A DNA stretch of 64,000 nt. Origin: Streptomyces sp. P3. Its GTDB lineage: Bacteria > Actinomycetota > Actinomycetes > Streptomycetales > Streptomycetaceae. Location of the stretch: assembly GCA_016893485.2 (NCBI GenBank), contig JAFEKX020000001.1, positions 1,302,001 through 1,366,000 of the forward strand, written 5' to 3'. The notes beneath the pieces are model-generated. The model had not been told where the DNA came from. It ran no database searches and saw only the letters and a program-made list of their open reading frames with translations. This document shows positions 30,437-41,443 of this stretch, piece after piece (position 1 is the stretch's first letter; the number at the start of each line of letters is the position of its first letter). A program made the translations under genes and the position numbers.

Positions 30437-31201
30437 TCACCCCGGTCTGCGCCGCGTGGGCGAGGAGCGGCGGTCGGGGTGGCTGCCGGGCGCTATGGCC
30501 GGCCCCACCTCCACCTCGGCGACGAGCCCGCGCGTCGACACCACCCGCCACACCGAGGTGAGCAGGGAGTCGCTGCCGACGAACGCGGGGGCGGTGCTCG
30601 CGGTGCCGTCGGTCAGGTAGTGCAGGCCGACGGGCTGGACGGGGACCGCGGCGTCCAGCGCGGCCTGGAAGACGGCCCGCCGGAAGTGCCCCTGGGCCCG
30701 GCCGCACCAGGTGCTGCCCTCGGGGAAGACGGCGACCGCTCCCCCGGCGCGCAGGGCGCCCGCGATGGAGGCGACCGTCTCCGGGAGGGCGCGCAGCCGG
30801 TCGCGGTCGATGAACAGGGCGCCGCTGCCCGCGGTCAGTGTCCCGGCGACGGGCCAGTGCCGGATCTCCGCCTTCGCGAGCATGCGGGCGGGGCGTACGG
30901 CGGCCAGCAGCGGGATGTCGAGCCACGAGATGTGGTTGGCGACCAGGAGCAGTCCGCCGGTGGGCGTGGTGGTGCCGGTGATGCGGAGCCGGATGCCGGC
31001 GGACCGGACGATCGTCCGGCACCACCAGCGCACCGCCACGGCGGGGATCCGCTTGCCGACGGGGGTGAGCGCGGCCCCGGCGGCCACCACGATCAGGACG
31101 GTCACGAAGCGCAGCACGGCGCGCGGTACGGCCGTGACGGACCCCTTCGACTCGATGCACGACCTGGGGGTGCAGGGCGCGCTGGGCAGCCAGACGCTCA
31201 T
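30437..31201 (-). CDS. olsA: 1-acylglycerol-3-phosphate-type acyltransferase, OlsA-like
   Basis: PlsC-family membrane acyltransferase of 254 residues. NHISWLD is the HX4D catalytic motif and FPEGSTW the substrate-binding EGS/T block; hydrophobic VLRFVTVLIVVAAGAAL anchors the N-terminus. ATG 31201 overlaps the stop of the preceding GNAT gene (TGATG), so it is translationally coupled. OlsB adds a hydroxy-fatty acid to ornithine and OlsA O-acylates the product, giving ornithine lipid. The pairing supports that role, though a phospholipid acyltransferase is possible. The last residues, rich in Arg/Pro, may be altered by a frame error. Confidence 0.75.
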   Translation of the reverse strand: MSVWLPSAPCTPRSCIESKGSVTAVPRAVLRFVTVLIVVAAGAALTPVGKRIPAVAVRWWCRTIVRSAGIRLRITGTTTPTGGLLLVANHISWLDIPLLAAVRPARMLAKAEIRHWPVAGTLTAGSGALFIDRDRLRALPETVASIAGALRAGGAVAVFPEGSTWCGRAQGHFRRAVFQAALDAAVPVQPVGLHYLTDGTASTAPAFVGSDSLLTSVWRVVSTRGLVAEVEVGPAIAPGSHPDRRSSPTRRRPG

Positions 31202-31973
31202 CACGCCGGGACGAGCGAGAGGAAGTGCCGCAGATAGCGCGGGTTGACCCGGCGCATCGACAGCAGCACGTACAGGTCGGCGACCCCGAAGTCCGGGTCG
31301 TGGGCGGGCTCGCCGCAGACCCAGGCGCCGAGGCGGACGTAGCCGCGCAACAGCGGCGGGAGTTCGACGCGGCCGGCGGGGCGGGTGACGCCGTCGGCGC
31401 TCCACGGCAGCAGCGGGCGTACCCGGAACTCCTCGGGGGCGAGGTGCTTGGCGCTGACCCGGTCCCAGGTACCGGCGGCGAGGGCGCCGCCGTCGGCGAG
31501 CGGGATGGAGCAGCAGCCGGCGAGCCAGTCGTGGCCCCGGTCGACCATGTAGCGGGCTATGCCGGCCCAGATGAGGCCGATGACGGCGCCGTCGCGGTGG
31601 TCGGGGTGGACGCAGGAGCGGCCGACCTCGACGAGGCCCGGGCGGATCGAGTCGAGGGGGCGAGGTCGAACTCGCTCTCCGAGTAGAGCCGTCCGGCGAC
31701 GGCGGCGCGCTCGGGCGGCAGCAGCCGGTAGGTGCCGACCACCTGCCCGGTGACCGTGTCGCGGACGAGGAGGTGGTCGCAGTAGGCGTCGAAGGCGTCG
31801 ACGTCCAGGCCGGGCTGCGGGCTGGACAGGTGGGCGCCCATCTCCCCGGCGAAGACGTCGTGCCGCAGCCGCTGCGCGGCACGCACCTCGTCCTCGTCGC
31901 GGGCGAGCGTGACGGTGTAGCGGGTCGGCGCGGCGGGCTGCGAGGGACGGTCGAGGGTGGAAACGCCGGTCAT
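31201..31973 (-). CDS. olsB: GNAT-family N-acyltransferase, OlsB-like (frame-shifted)
   Basis: Resembles L-ornithine N-acyltransferase (acyl-ACP dependent). AQRLRHDVFAGEMGA, DVDAFDAYCDHLLVRDTVTG and VVGTYRLLPPERA are typical of this family. After a missing base near 31665 it continues RPGLVEVGRSCVHPDHRDG, GCCSIPLADGG and RYLRHFLSLVPA. About 257 residues. ATG 31973 follows AGGGAGAGCC. Adjacent olsA-like gene overlaps it. Ornithine lipids replace phospholipids during phosphate limitation. No pho box was identified upstream. Confidence 0.78.
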
Positions 31974-32152
31974 GGCTCTCCCTGATCACGGGCCGGGTTC
32001 GGCGGGGGAACTGGCTGGCCGATTCCGTAAGTCCAGCCGCAACAGTTCTTCCTACGCCGGGCGTCCTGCGCGTGACCTGTGCCCGATGCCGGGATGTGAG
32101 CTTGCTGAACGGCGTCCGCATGCCCCGCTGCTCGGGGATACGCCCGTTGCTT

Positions 32153-32189
32153 GGCGGGACCGGGGATGAGCACCACTCCCGGTCCCGCC
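32153..32189. terminator. 12-bp perfect hairpin after sdhB
   Basis: The 310-bp stretch 31974-32283 holds no gene. GGCGGGACCGGG (32153-32164) pairs perfectly with CCCGGTCCCGCC (32178-32189) over a 13-nt loop, 95 bp beyond the sdhB stop on the minus strand, so it is a likely terminator of sdhCAB. A dispersed repeat (32222-32277) lies between. The olsB promoter should be in 31974-32150, but I saw no clear box. Confidence 0.7.
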
Positions 32190-32221
32190 CGTCCGCACCC
32201 TGTCGGCGAACGATCAGTGCA

Positions 32222-32277
32222 GCCCCCAAGGGGCGAGGGGAACCGCGCGACCGGCCACAGCGCACCCGCACCCGTCG
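32222..32277. repeat. Dispersed intergenic repeat, copy 2
   Basis: GCCCC-caa-GGGGC hairpin, then GGGGAACCGCGCGACC and GCGCACCCGCACCCG, aligning with the copy at 28967-29022 with a few substitutions. It begins directly after the sdhB stop when read on the minus strand. Confidence 0.65.
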
Positions 32278-32283
32278 GCGGCG

Positions 32284-33031
32284 CTACTTCCTCGTGACCT
32301 TGCGGGTCGCCCGCAGCCACTCCTTGTTCATGCCGGTGATGGAGACCAGCGGGATGCCCTTGGGGCAAGCGGTGGCGCATTCGCCGGCGAGGGTGCAGCC
32401 GCCGAAACCCTCCTCGTCCATCTGCGCGACCATGTCGAGGACGCGGGTCTCGCGCTCGGGGCGCCCTGCGGAAGGACGCCCAGGTGGTTGACCTTGGCGG
32501 AGGTGAACAGCATCGCCGCGCCGTTCGGGCACGCGGCGACGCACGCGCCGCAGCCGATGCACTCGGCGTGCTCGAAGGCGAAGTCGGCGTCCGGTTTGGG
32601 TACGGCGGCGGTGGCGTGGGCCTCGGGAGCGGCGCCGGTCGGGGCGGTGATGTAGCCGCCCGCCTGGATGATGCGGTCGAAGGCCGAGCGGTCCACCACG
32701 AGGTCCTTGACGACCGGGAAGGCGGAGGCGCGCCACGGTTCGATGTCGATCGTGTCGCCGTCCGCGAAGGACCGCATGTGGAGCTGGCACGTGGTGGTGC
32801 GCTCGGGGCCGTGCGCGTCGCCGTTGATGACGAGGGAGCAGGCGCCGCAGATGCCCTCGCGGCAGTCGTGGTCGAAGGCGACCGGGTCCTCTCCCTTGAG
32901 GATGAGTTCCTCGTTGAGGGTGTCGAGCATCTCCAGGAACGACATGTCCGTGGAGATTCCGTCCACTTGGTAGGTGGACATGGCGCCTTCGGCGTCGGCG
33001 TTCTTCTGCCGCCAGACGCGCAGGGTGAGCT

Positions 33032-33035
<4 letters not shown>
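32284..33035 (-). CDS. sdhB: Succinate dehydrogenase/fumarate reductase iron-sulfur subunit (frame-shifted)
   Basis: About 250 residues. Plant-type 2Fe-2S ligands are in CREGICGAC with the distant Cys of [21 protein letters not shown] and [15 protein letters not shown] bind the other clusters. A missing base near 32465 separates the last cluster. ATG overlaps the sdhA stop (33032-33035). Transfers electrons from FAD of SdhA to the quinone-binding cytochrome b. Confidence 0.93.
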
Positions 33036-34982
<1,947 letters not shown>

Positions 34983-34983
34983 T

Positions 34984-35691
34984 TCAGCTCACCACTCCGG
35001 TCATGACGCCCACGGGGACGGCGATGAAGCCGGCCGTGAGCAGCAGCGCTAGGACATTGGCGATCGTCTTCAGGGCGCGGTCGCGGCTGCGGCTGCCCGC
35101 GCCGAGGGTCTGGGCGGCGCTCCAGAACCCGTGCCGGACGTGCAGGCCGAGGGCGAGCATCGCGACGATGTAGATGGTGTCGCCGTACCAGGTCGAGAAC
35201 GTGTCCACGACGTTCTGGTACGGGTGGCCCTGCTGGAAGCCGCCGGAGTGCACGGTGCCGGTGGTCAGGTCGAGGATGTGCCAGACGATGAACAGGGCGA
35301 GGATGATGCCGCCCCAGCGCATGGTGCGGGTGGCGTAGGTCGCCCGGGGTTTCTTGTGCACGTACTTGCTGGGGCGCGCCTTGATGTCGCGGCGGCTGAG
35401 CTGGTACGCGGAGACGGCGTGGGCGACCACGGCGACGACCAGCGCGACGCGGATCAGCCAGAGGGTCCACTCGTAGTGCATGAAGGGTTCGCCGACGGTG
35501 CGCAGCCAGTGGGCGTAGTGGTTGAACTCGCCCGCGCCGAAGAAGATCTTCAGGTTGCCGATCATGTGGACGACCAGGTACAGCAGCATGATCAGGCCGC
35601 TGACCGCCATCACTGTCTTCTTGCCGACGGAGCTGTCCCACACCGTGCGCGCCATCGACGGCCGTCGGTCCGTCCGCGTTGCCAGAGCCAT
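34984..35691 (-). CDS. sdhC: Succinate dehydrogenase cytochrome b558-type membrane anchor
   Basis: Intact 235-residue protein with five predicted helices: [20 protein letters not shown], the [15 protein letters not shown] helix, [32 protein letters not shown] and [19 protein letters not shown]. His residues in [23 protein letters not shown] and GLHVRHG can bind two haems. This single-anchor class uses menaquinone in known examples. TAACGT at eight bases before ATG 35691 may be its -10 box. Divergent LysR gene suggests local regulation. Confidence 0.92.
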   Translation of the reverse strand: MALATRTDRRPSMARTVWDSSVGKKTVMAVSGLIMLLYLVVHMIGNLKIFFGAGEFNHYAHWLRTVGEPFMHYEWTLWLIRVALVVAVVAHAVSAYQLSRRDIKARPSKYVHKKPRATYATRTMRWGGIILALFIVWHILDLTTGTVHSGGFQQGHPYQNVVDTFSTWYGDTIYIVAMLALGLHVRHGFWSAAQTLGAGSRSRDRALKTIANVLALLLTAGFIAVPVGVMTGVVS

Positions 35692-35751
35692 GTCTACGGA
35701 CGTTAGGCGTCCCGGGCCCGATCGGTCCAAGACATGGTATGCCTGGTTTCC

Positions 35752-35769
35752 ATAGCCTGGGGCTATCGT
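35752..35769. promoter_or_regulatory. LysR-type palindrome overlapping predicted -10 of the lysR gene
   Basis: ATAGCC-TGG-GGCTAT (35752-35766) is a perfect palindrome with the T-N11-A form of LysR sites. TATCGT (35764-35769), six bases before ATG 35776, looks like the -10 of a leaderless lysR message, so binding should autoregulate. ATGG...CCAT just upstream (35734-35753) may be a second half-site toward sdhC. Confidence 0.6.
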
Positions 35770-35775
35770 GGGTGC

Positions 35776-36656
35776 ATGCAGTTCCAGCAGCTCCAGTACT
35801 TCGTGGCGGTCGCCGAGACCCGGCACTTCACCCGGGCCGCCGATCTCGTCCATGTCGCCCAGCCGTCGCTGTCCCAGCAGATCAAGGCGCTGGAGCGGGA
35901 GCTGGGGCGGACCTGTTCCTGCGGGCCCGGGGCAACATCTCGCTCACCGACGCGGGCGAGGCGCTGCTGCCGCTGGCCCGGCGCATCCTGGCGGACGCGG
36001 ACACCGCCCGGCACGAGGTGCAGGAACTGGCCCAACTCCGTAGCGGCCGGATCAGGTTGGGCGCGACCCCGAGCCTCTGCACGGGCCTGCTCCCGGACGT
36101 CCTGCGCGCCTTCCACGACCGCTACCCCGGCATCCGGCTGCTGATCGAGGAGGGCGGCTCCCACGACCTCGTCCGCGAACTCGCGCGCGGGGCACTGGAC
36201 TTGGCCCTGGTGGTCCTGCCCTTGCCCACGCCCTCACCGGCGTTGACGACGGTGGAGCTGCTGCGCGAGGACCTGGTGGTCGTCTCCTCCCCGGAGGCCG
36301 CCGCCCCGGGCCGCGGCCGCACGGTACGGATCTCCGACCTGGAGAGCGAACGCCTCGTGATGTTCCGCCACGGCTACGACCTCCGCGAACTCACCGTCGC
36401 CGCGTGCCGCGCCGAGGGCTTCGAACCGGACTTCGCGGTGGAAGGCGGCGAGATGGACGCGGTCCTCGGCTTCGTCCGCGCGGGACTCGGCGTGGCCGTG
36501 GTCCCGCGCATGGTCGCGACGAAGTCCGGGCGCGGCTTGCGGGTGACTCCGCTGGCACGGCCTGGGCTGCACCGGACCATCGCCCTTGCGCACCGGAGTG
36601 ATGTGGCTCCGCCCCGGGCCGCGCGGGAGTTGCAGCGGATGTTGCTGGAGCGGTGA
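35776..36656 (+). CDS. LysR-family transcriptional regulator divergent from sdhCAB (frame-shifted)
   Basis: About 293 residues. The N-terminal helix-turn-helix reads [40 protein letters not shown]; a missing base near 35910 precedes [19 protein letters not shown]. The effector domain has [34 protein letters not shown] and [16 protein letters not shown] residues. Its position 84 bp from sdhC suggests control of that operon, perhaps by a dicarboxylate. The effector is unknown. Confidence 0.88.
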
Positions 36657-36775
36657 GGGGTGGGGTTGGGGGCGGGTGCCACGGGGGTGCCCTGTTCCGA
36701 GGCGGGACGCCTGCGCCGAGGACCGTGATCGGCTGCGCCGCGCCCCACGCCGTCAGGTCAACCCGATGACCCGCT

Positions 36776-36814
36776 CGTCACCACGTCGGGATCATCGTCA
36801 CCACGTCGGGATCA
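36776..36814. repeat. Tandem 20-bp duplication at the end of the SDR gene
   Basis: CGTCACCACGTCGGGATCA occurs at 36776-36794 and again at 36796-36814. It duplicates the final codons (IPTW) and stop of the SDR gene, so a second, unused copy of the tail lies after the real stop. Probably a recent slippage event or assembly artefact. Confidence 0.75.
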
Positions 36815-37577
36815 GTCCGCCGTCGATCACCACGTCCGTGCCGGTCAGGTTGGCCGCGCGGTCGCCGGCGAGGAACAGGACCACGTCGGCGATCTCGGTG
36901 GGCTTGGAGAAGCGGCCGGTGACCGTGGTGGCGGAGGCCTTGGCGACGATCTCCTCCGGGGTCAGGCCGGCGGCGGCCGAGACCGTTGCTGCCACGCCGG
37001 CGCCGCCCAGCCACAGGTCCGTCTCGACCGGGCCGGGGCTGACCGTGTTGACGCGGATGCCCTTCGGGCCGACCTCCTTGGACAGGGCCTTGGAGAAGGC
37101 GACCAGGGCGGCCTTGCCCGCGCTGTAGTCGATGACCAGCGGGTCGGGCAGGGTGGCGTTGACCGAGCCGATCGTGATCACGGAGCCCTGTCCCGCGGCC
37201 AGCATCAGCGGCAGGGCGGCGCGGGTGACGCGTACCGCCGTGAGGAGGTTCAGGTCGAGGGTGCGCGCCCAGTCCTCGTCGGTCACCGAGAGGAAGCCGC
37301 CGGTGCGTGGCGGTGCCGTACCGACGTTGTTCACCAGGATGTCCACCCGGCCGTCCGCCGCCTCGATCAGCCGCTCGGCCGCACCCGGTTCCGCGAGGTC
37401 CACCGGCACCCAGGTGACCGAACCCTCCTTGACCAGGGCGTCAAGGCCCTCGGTCGTCGTACGGGACCCGGCGACCACGCTCGCCCCCGCCCCGGCAAGC
37501 GCCGCCGCGACGGCCAGCCCGATGCCCTTGCTGGCGCCCGTCACCACGGCGGTCCTGCCCTGCAGTTCGGTACTCAT
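36798..37577 (-). CDS. Short-chain dehydrogenase/reductase
   Basis: Intact 259-residue classical SDR. TAVVTGASKGIGLAVA binds cofactor, DILVNNVG follows, and the catalytic Ser-Tyr-Lys are in ITIGSVNA, IDYSAGKAALVAFSK. C-terminal FLAGDRAANLTGTDVVIDGG is typical. ATG 37577 has AAGGAG about ten bases before it. Substrate is unknown. Confidence 0.92.
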   Translation of the reverse strand: MSTELQGRTAVVTGASKGIGLAVAAALAGAGASVVAGSRTTTEGLDALVKEGSVTWVPVDLAEPGAAERLIEAADGRVDILVNNVGTAPPRTGGFLSVTDEDWARTLDLNLLTAVRVTRAALPLMLAAGQGSVITIGSVNATLPDPLVIDYSAGKAALVAFSKALSKEVGPKGIRVNTVSPGPVETDLWLGGAGVAATVSAAAGLTPEEIVAKASATTVTGRFSKPTEIADVVLFLAGDRAANLTGTDVVIDGGLIPTW

Positions 37578-37679
37578 CGAGCCCAACTCCTTCGGCGAGA
37601 TGCGGCGAGATGCGGAGAGGTACAGAAACTGATCGCCGCGATGAGGGCATCCTCCCCGCCTGCGCCTCTCGCACAGGTC

Positions 37680-38093
37680 CTACTCGATGTCCGGCGGCAC
37701 CACGGTCCCCTGGTGGTAGAACATCCGCCAGCCCGTCTCCTCGTCGCGCTTGCGCCACAGGGACGTGCGACGGGCCCTAAGGCCGGCGAAGTCGGTCTCG
37801 TAGCGGAGCTGCACCAAGCCCGGGGCCAGGACGATGCCCGTGATGGCCGACGGGTCGTAGCGGGGACCGTCGGCCGCGCTGCCCGCGTGCTCCGGGAGCC
37901 ACGCGAGCATGTGCTCGTACGTGTAGCGGCGGCCCGAGGCGCCGATCTCGACGAACTCGGGGTCCAGCAGCCGGACCGCCTCACTGCGGGAGGCGCGGAC
38001 GGCCGGGTCCAGGAGGGCCAGTTCGCCCGCGATCGCCTCGTTCACGGCGTCCGATGCGTGTTCTTCGTCAGTTTCTTCGTCATTCACCCGCAC
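37680..38093 (-). CDS. NTF2-like (DUF4440/SnoaL-type) protein
   Basis: Intact 137-residue protein. AIAGELALLDPAVRASRSEAV, LLDPEFVEIGASGRRYTYEHML and VQLRYETDFAGLRARRTSLW, then GWRMFYHQGTVVP, follow the cone-shaped NTF2 fold of DUF4440 proteins. These may be enzymes or ligand carriers; no catalytic residue can be assigned. GTG 38093 is the best start, with an AAGG eight bases before it. Confidence 0.8.
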   Translation of the reverse strand: MRVNDEETDEEHASDAVNEAIAGELALLDPAVRASRSEAVRLLDPEFVEIGASGRRYTYEHMLAWLPEHAGSAADGPRYDPSAITGIVLAPGLVQLRYETDFAGLRARRTSLWRKRDEETGWRMFYHQGTVVPPDIE

Positions 38094-38137
38094 ATGATCG
38101 CCTTCGAACCCGGGCCTCCCGCAAGCGAGTTGTGCCC

Positions 38138-40272
38138 TCACCCCGTCGCGTCCACCAGCGCCAGGTCGTGCAGCCGCTCCGGCGGGCCGGGGCGGGCGTA
38201 GTACCAGCCCTGGGCCGTGTCGCAGCCCAGTATGCGGAGCTGCTCGGCCTGCGCGCCGGTCTCGACGCCCTCGACCGTCACCGCGAGGTCCAGACTGTGG
38301 GCGAGCGAGACGATTCCCTCGACGATCTTCAGGTCGACGGGGTCGGCCGGGAACTGCTGCATGCTCTGGGTGAAGGAGCGGTCCAGCTTGAGGATGCTCA
38401 CCGGCAGCCGACGGAGGTTGGCGAGGTTCGAGTAGCCGGTGCCGAAGTCGTCCAGGGCGATGTCGACGCCCATCTCGGCGAGCCGCCGCAGCGGCTTCAG
38501 GAGGTCGTCGTCGGCGCCGATCAGCGCGGACTCCGTGACCTCCAGGCAGAGCGCGTCGGGTGCGACGCCGGTGCGCTCCAGGATGTCGACGGTGTCCTGG
38601 ACCAGGCCGGGGTGGGTGAGCTGGCACGGCGAGAGGTTGACGTTGATGCGCAGGGGGACGCCGTCGCCGTAGGCCTCGCGCCAGGCGCGGGCCTGGCGTA
38701 CGGACTGTTCCAGGACCCAGCGGCCCAACGGGACGATCAGGCCGGTGTGTTCGGCGAGCGGGATGAAACGGTCCGGGCCCAGGACACCGTGCTGCGGGTG
38801 CAGCCAGCGGACGAGGGCCTCGGCGCCGCGCACGCTGCCGTCGCCGAGGTGGACCAGCGGCTGGTACTCGATGAAGAACTCGTTGCGGTCCAGGGCGGCG
38901 GGCAGAGCCGTCGTGAGGCCGTGGCGTGTGATCGCTCGGGCGTCGGCCTCCGGGTCCGCGAGTTCGAAGCGGTTGCCGCCCGCCGACTTGGCCCGGTACA
39001 TCGTGATGTCGGCGCTGCGCAGCACTCGGCGGGGCCGCGCTCGCCGGCGGGGCCCTCGACGATGCCGATGGAGCCGCGCACGGTGAGGTCACGGCCGTCG
39101 ATGCTGACGGGGGTGATCAGCGCGTTCATGATGCGGCCCGCGAGTTCGTCGACCTCGCGCTCGGTGTCGGGTCCTGTGGTCAGCGCCACGAACTCGTCGC
39201 CGCCGAGCCGGGCGACCATCTCGCCGGGTGCGGTCGCGCAGGACTGCAGCCGGTCGGCGACCTCGACGAGGAGCCGGTCGCCGGCCGCGTGGCCGAGGCT
39301 GTCGTTGATGGTCTTGAAGCCGTCGAGGTCGAGGTAGCACAGGCCGAACCGCTGGTTATTGCCCGCGCCGAGCGCCTTCTCCAGGCGCTCGAAGAACAGG
39401 GTGCGGTTCGGGAGGCCGGTGAGCGCGTCGTGGGTCGCCTCGTAGCGCAGCCGCAGGTTCAGCAGCCGCCGCTCGGTGGTGTCCTCCATGAGGGCGAGCT
39501 GGTACTGCGGGTTGCCGTCGGCGTCGCGCAGCAGGGAGACCGTGAGGTTGGTCCACAGGACCGTCCCGTCGGGCCGGTAGAACGCCTTCTCCACGTGGTA
39601 GTGCTCGCGCTCGCCGCGGACGAGCTCGTCGTAGAGGGTCCAGGTCTGGGGTGCGTCGTCCGGGTGGGTCCACTCGCGGACGTTGCGGCCGCCCATGGTC
39701 TGGTCGGAGATGCCGAACATGCGCAGCAGCGCGCCGTTGACCTGGAGGATGTTGCCTTCGAGGTCGGCCATGCCGATTCCTATGGCCGCGCCCTCGAAGA
39801 CCGCGCGGAAGCGGGCCTCGGTCGCGTGCAGGGCCTGTGCGACGACGCCCTGGGCCTGGAGGGCGGCCACGGAGATGGCCTCCTGCTCGGCCAGGGTGCG
39901 CTCGCGGAGTTCCTGGGCGAACCCGGCGGCCATCGCGTGCTGGAGGCGGGCCGAGCGGATCCGCAGGTCTTCCGGGGAGCCGTCGCCGCCGCAGTAGAGG
40001 ACCAGGTAGGCGTCGACGCACTCCAGGGTGCGGGTGAGGGCGTCCGGGTCGGTGCAGTGCGCGGCGACGAGGGCGGCGCCGACGGCCTTGCCCTCCTCGG
40101 CCTCGTGGGTCCTGGCCCGCAGCGCCTCGCTCAACCGCCGCGCCAGCGGCAGGAGCAGCTCCTCGAACTCGGGCCGGGTCAGCGACGTCGAGGTCGCCGG
40201 GAACACCGCCCGGCTCCAGATGGTCGCGAACCTGCGCAGTCTGCCCTCCGGCCCGTCCGGCTCCGCGATCAC
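38138..40272 (-). CDS. rmdA: PAS-GGDEF-EAL cyclic-di-GMP signalling protein, RmdA-like (frame-shifted)
   Basis: About 711 residues. An N-terminal uncharacterised helical region (residues 1-170) is followed by a PAS domain (ARFRAVFEGAAIGIGMADLEG through QLALMEDTTERR). The GGDEF domain has DALTGLPNR, LDLDGFKTIND and RLGGDEFVAL. A missing base lies near 39030, and an EAL domain follows: GAEALVRWLHP, INVNLSPCQL, CLEVTESAL, DDFGTGYSNLANL and VEGVETGAQAEQL. Both active-site motifs look complete. S. coelicolor RmdA, with the same architecture, degrades c-di-GMP and affects development. GTG 40272 overlaps the stop of the upstream methyltransferase (GTGA). Confidence 0.85.
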
Positions 40273-41081
40273 GCCGTGCGTCCTACGCCGGCGAATCCCG
40301 AGAAGGAATACGGATCCTCGTCCTCCGGTGCGGTGTCCGGCCGCCAGTCCGGCATCGGCACCAGTCCGGGTTCCACCATGTCGTACCCCTCGAAGAACCG
40401 CGCGATCTCGTCGCGCGAGCGCATGATCAGCGGATTGCGAATGTCCTTGTACACGTCCACCGCGCCCTCCGCCCGCTCGGGTGGCAACGGGATTCCCTCG
40501 TACGAGGCATGGGTCAGGATGAGCAGGCTGCCGGGCGCGAGTGCCTCGCGCAGCTCGGCCACCGCTTCGTACGGGTCGTCCGCGTCTTCCACGAAGTGCA
40601 GTATGGCAACGAGAAGCAGGGCCACTGGCCGATTCAGGTCGATCAGCCGCCGCACCTCGGGGCTCGACAGGATCTCCTGCGGCTTGCGGAGGTCGGCCGC
40701 GACGACGTCGGCGGTCGCGTTGTCCGCGAGGACGGCCTTGCTGTGCGCGACCGCCACCGGGTCGTGGTCGACGTACATCACATGGGCGCCGGGGCTGGCC
40801 TTCTGGGCGACCTCGTGGACGTTTCCGAAGGTGGGAATTCCGGAGCCGATGTCGAGGAACTGGGTGATGCCCTCGGCGGCCGCGAATCGGACGGCGCGGC
40901 GCATGAACGCCCGGTTCGCCTGCATGATCTTGGGAAGTCCCGGGAGGAACTGCATGGCCTTGCGGGCCGCCTCCCGGTCGACCTCGAAGTTGTGCGAACC
41001 GCCCAGGTAGTAGTCGTAGATACGCGAAACGCTCGGCACCGAGATGTCGATGCTCCGTGGTGCCCAGGCGGGACGCTCCAT
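40269..41081 (-). CDS. DUF574-family S-adenosylmethionine-dependent methyltransferase
   Basis: Intact 270-residue protein. SVSRIYDYYLGGSHNFEVDREA is the family hallmark; FLDIGSGIPTFGNVHEVA binds SAM, VMYVDHDPVAVAHSKAVL continues the Rossmann part. The C-terminus includes PLIMRSRDEIARFFEGYDMV. Streptomycetes carry many paralogues, mostly uncharacterised. ATG 41081 follows GGAGAG; TTG 41093 is the alternative. Its stop overlaps the start of the RmdA-like gene, implying coupled translation. Confidence 0.9.
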   Translation of the reverse strand: MERPAWAPRSIDISVPSVSRIYDYYLGGSHNFEVDREAARKAMQFLPGLPKIMQANRAFMRRAVRFAAAEGITQFLDIGSGIPTFGNVHEVAQKASPGAHVMYVDHDPVAVAHSKAVLADNATADVVAADLRKPQEILSSPEVRRLIDLNRPVALLLVAILHFVEDADDPYEAVAELREALAPGSLLILTHASYEGIPLPPERAEGAVDVYKDIRNPLIMRSRDEIARFFEGYDMVEPGLVPMPDWRPDTAPEDEDPYSFSGFAGVGRTA

Positions 41082-41291
41082 GTATCTCTCCAAGGCGTAG
41101 GCGATCCGGTGTTCGAGCTGAGGCTACTGATCGCCCGCCAAAGGGTCGAGCGGAAACGGAAATTGACCATCCGTTCCCGATGATTGCCGCTGGCACGTGC
41201 CGAATTGATGTGCGGGGACACGCGGAGAAGCGCGGAGAATGCCGGAATTGGCGTACGGAATAGGGCCTGTCCGGTGGATCCCGCGCCAAGA

Positions 41292-41328
41292 GGCCCGCCC
41301 CCTCCGTGCGGTGCGGAGGGGGCGGGCC
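41292..41328. terminator. 15-bp perfect hairpin after the repeat lipoprotein gene
   Basis: GGCCCGCCCCCTCCG (41292-41306) pairs with CGGAGGGGGCGGGCC (41314-41328) over a 7-nt loop, 115 bp after the lipoprotein stop on the minus strand. The 362-bp stretch 41082-41443 otherwise has no gene; 41100-41260 is relatively AT-rich and should hold the methyltransferase promoter. Confidence 0.75.
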
Positions 41329-41443
41329 CGGGGTCGTACGCGCTTGCTGTGTTGTTCGGCACTCTTTTCGCTGGCCCGCGTCCCTCCCTTCCGCGTCTCG
41401 GTTGCCGAGTGGGCGGGGGCGATCAAACCCTGGGAGGTTCTCG

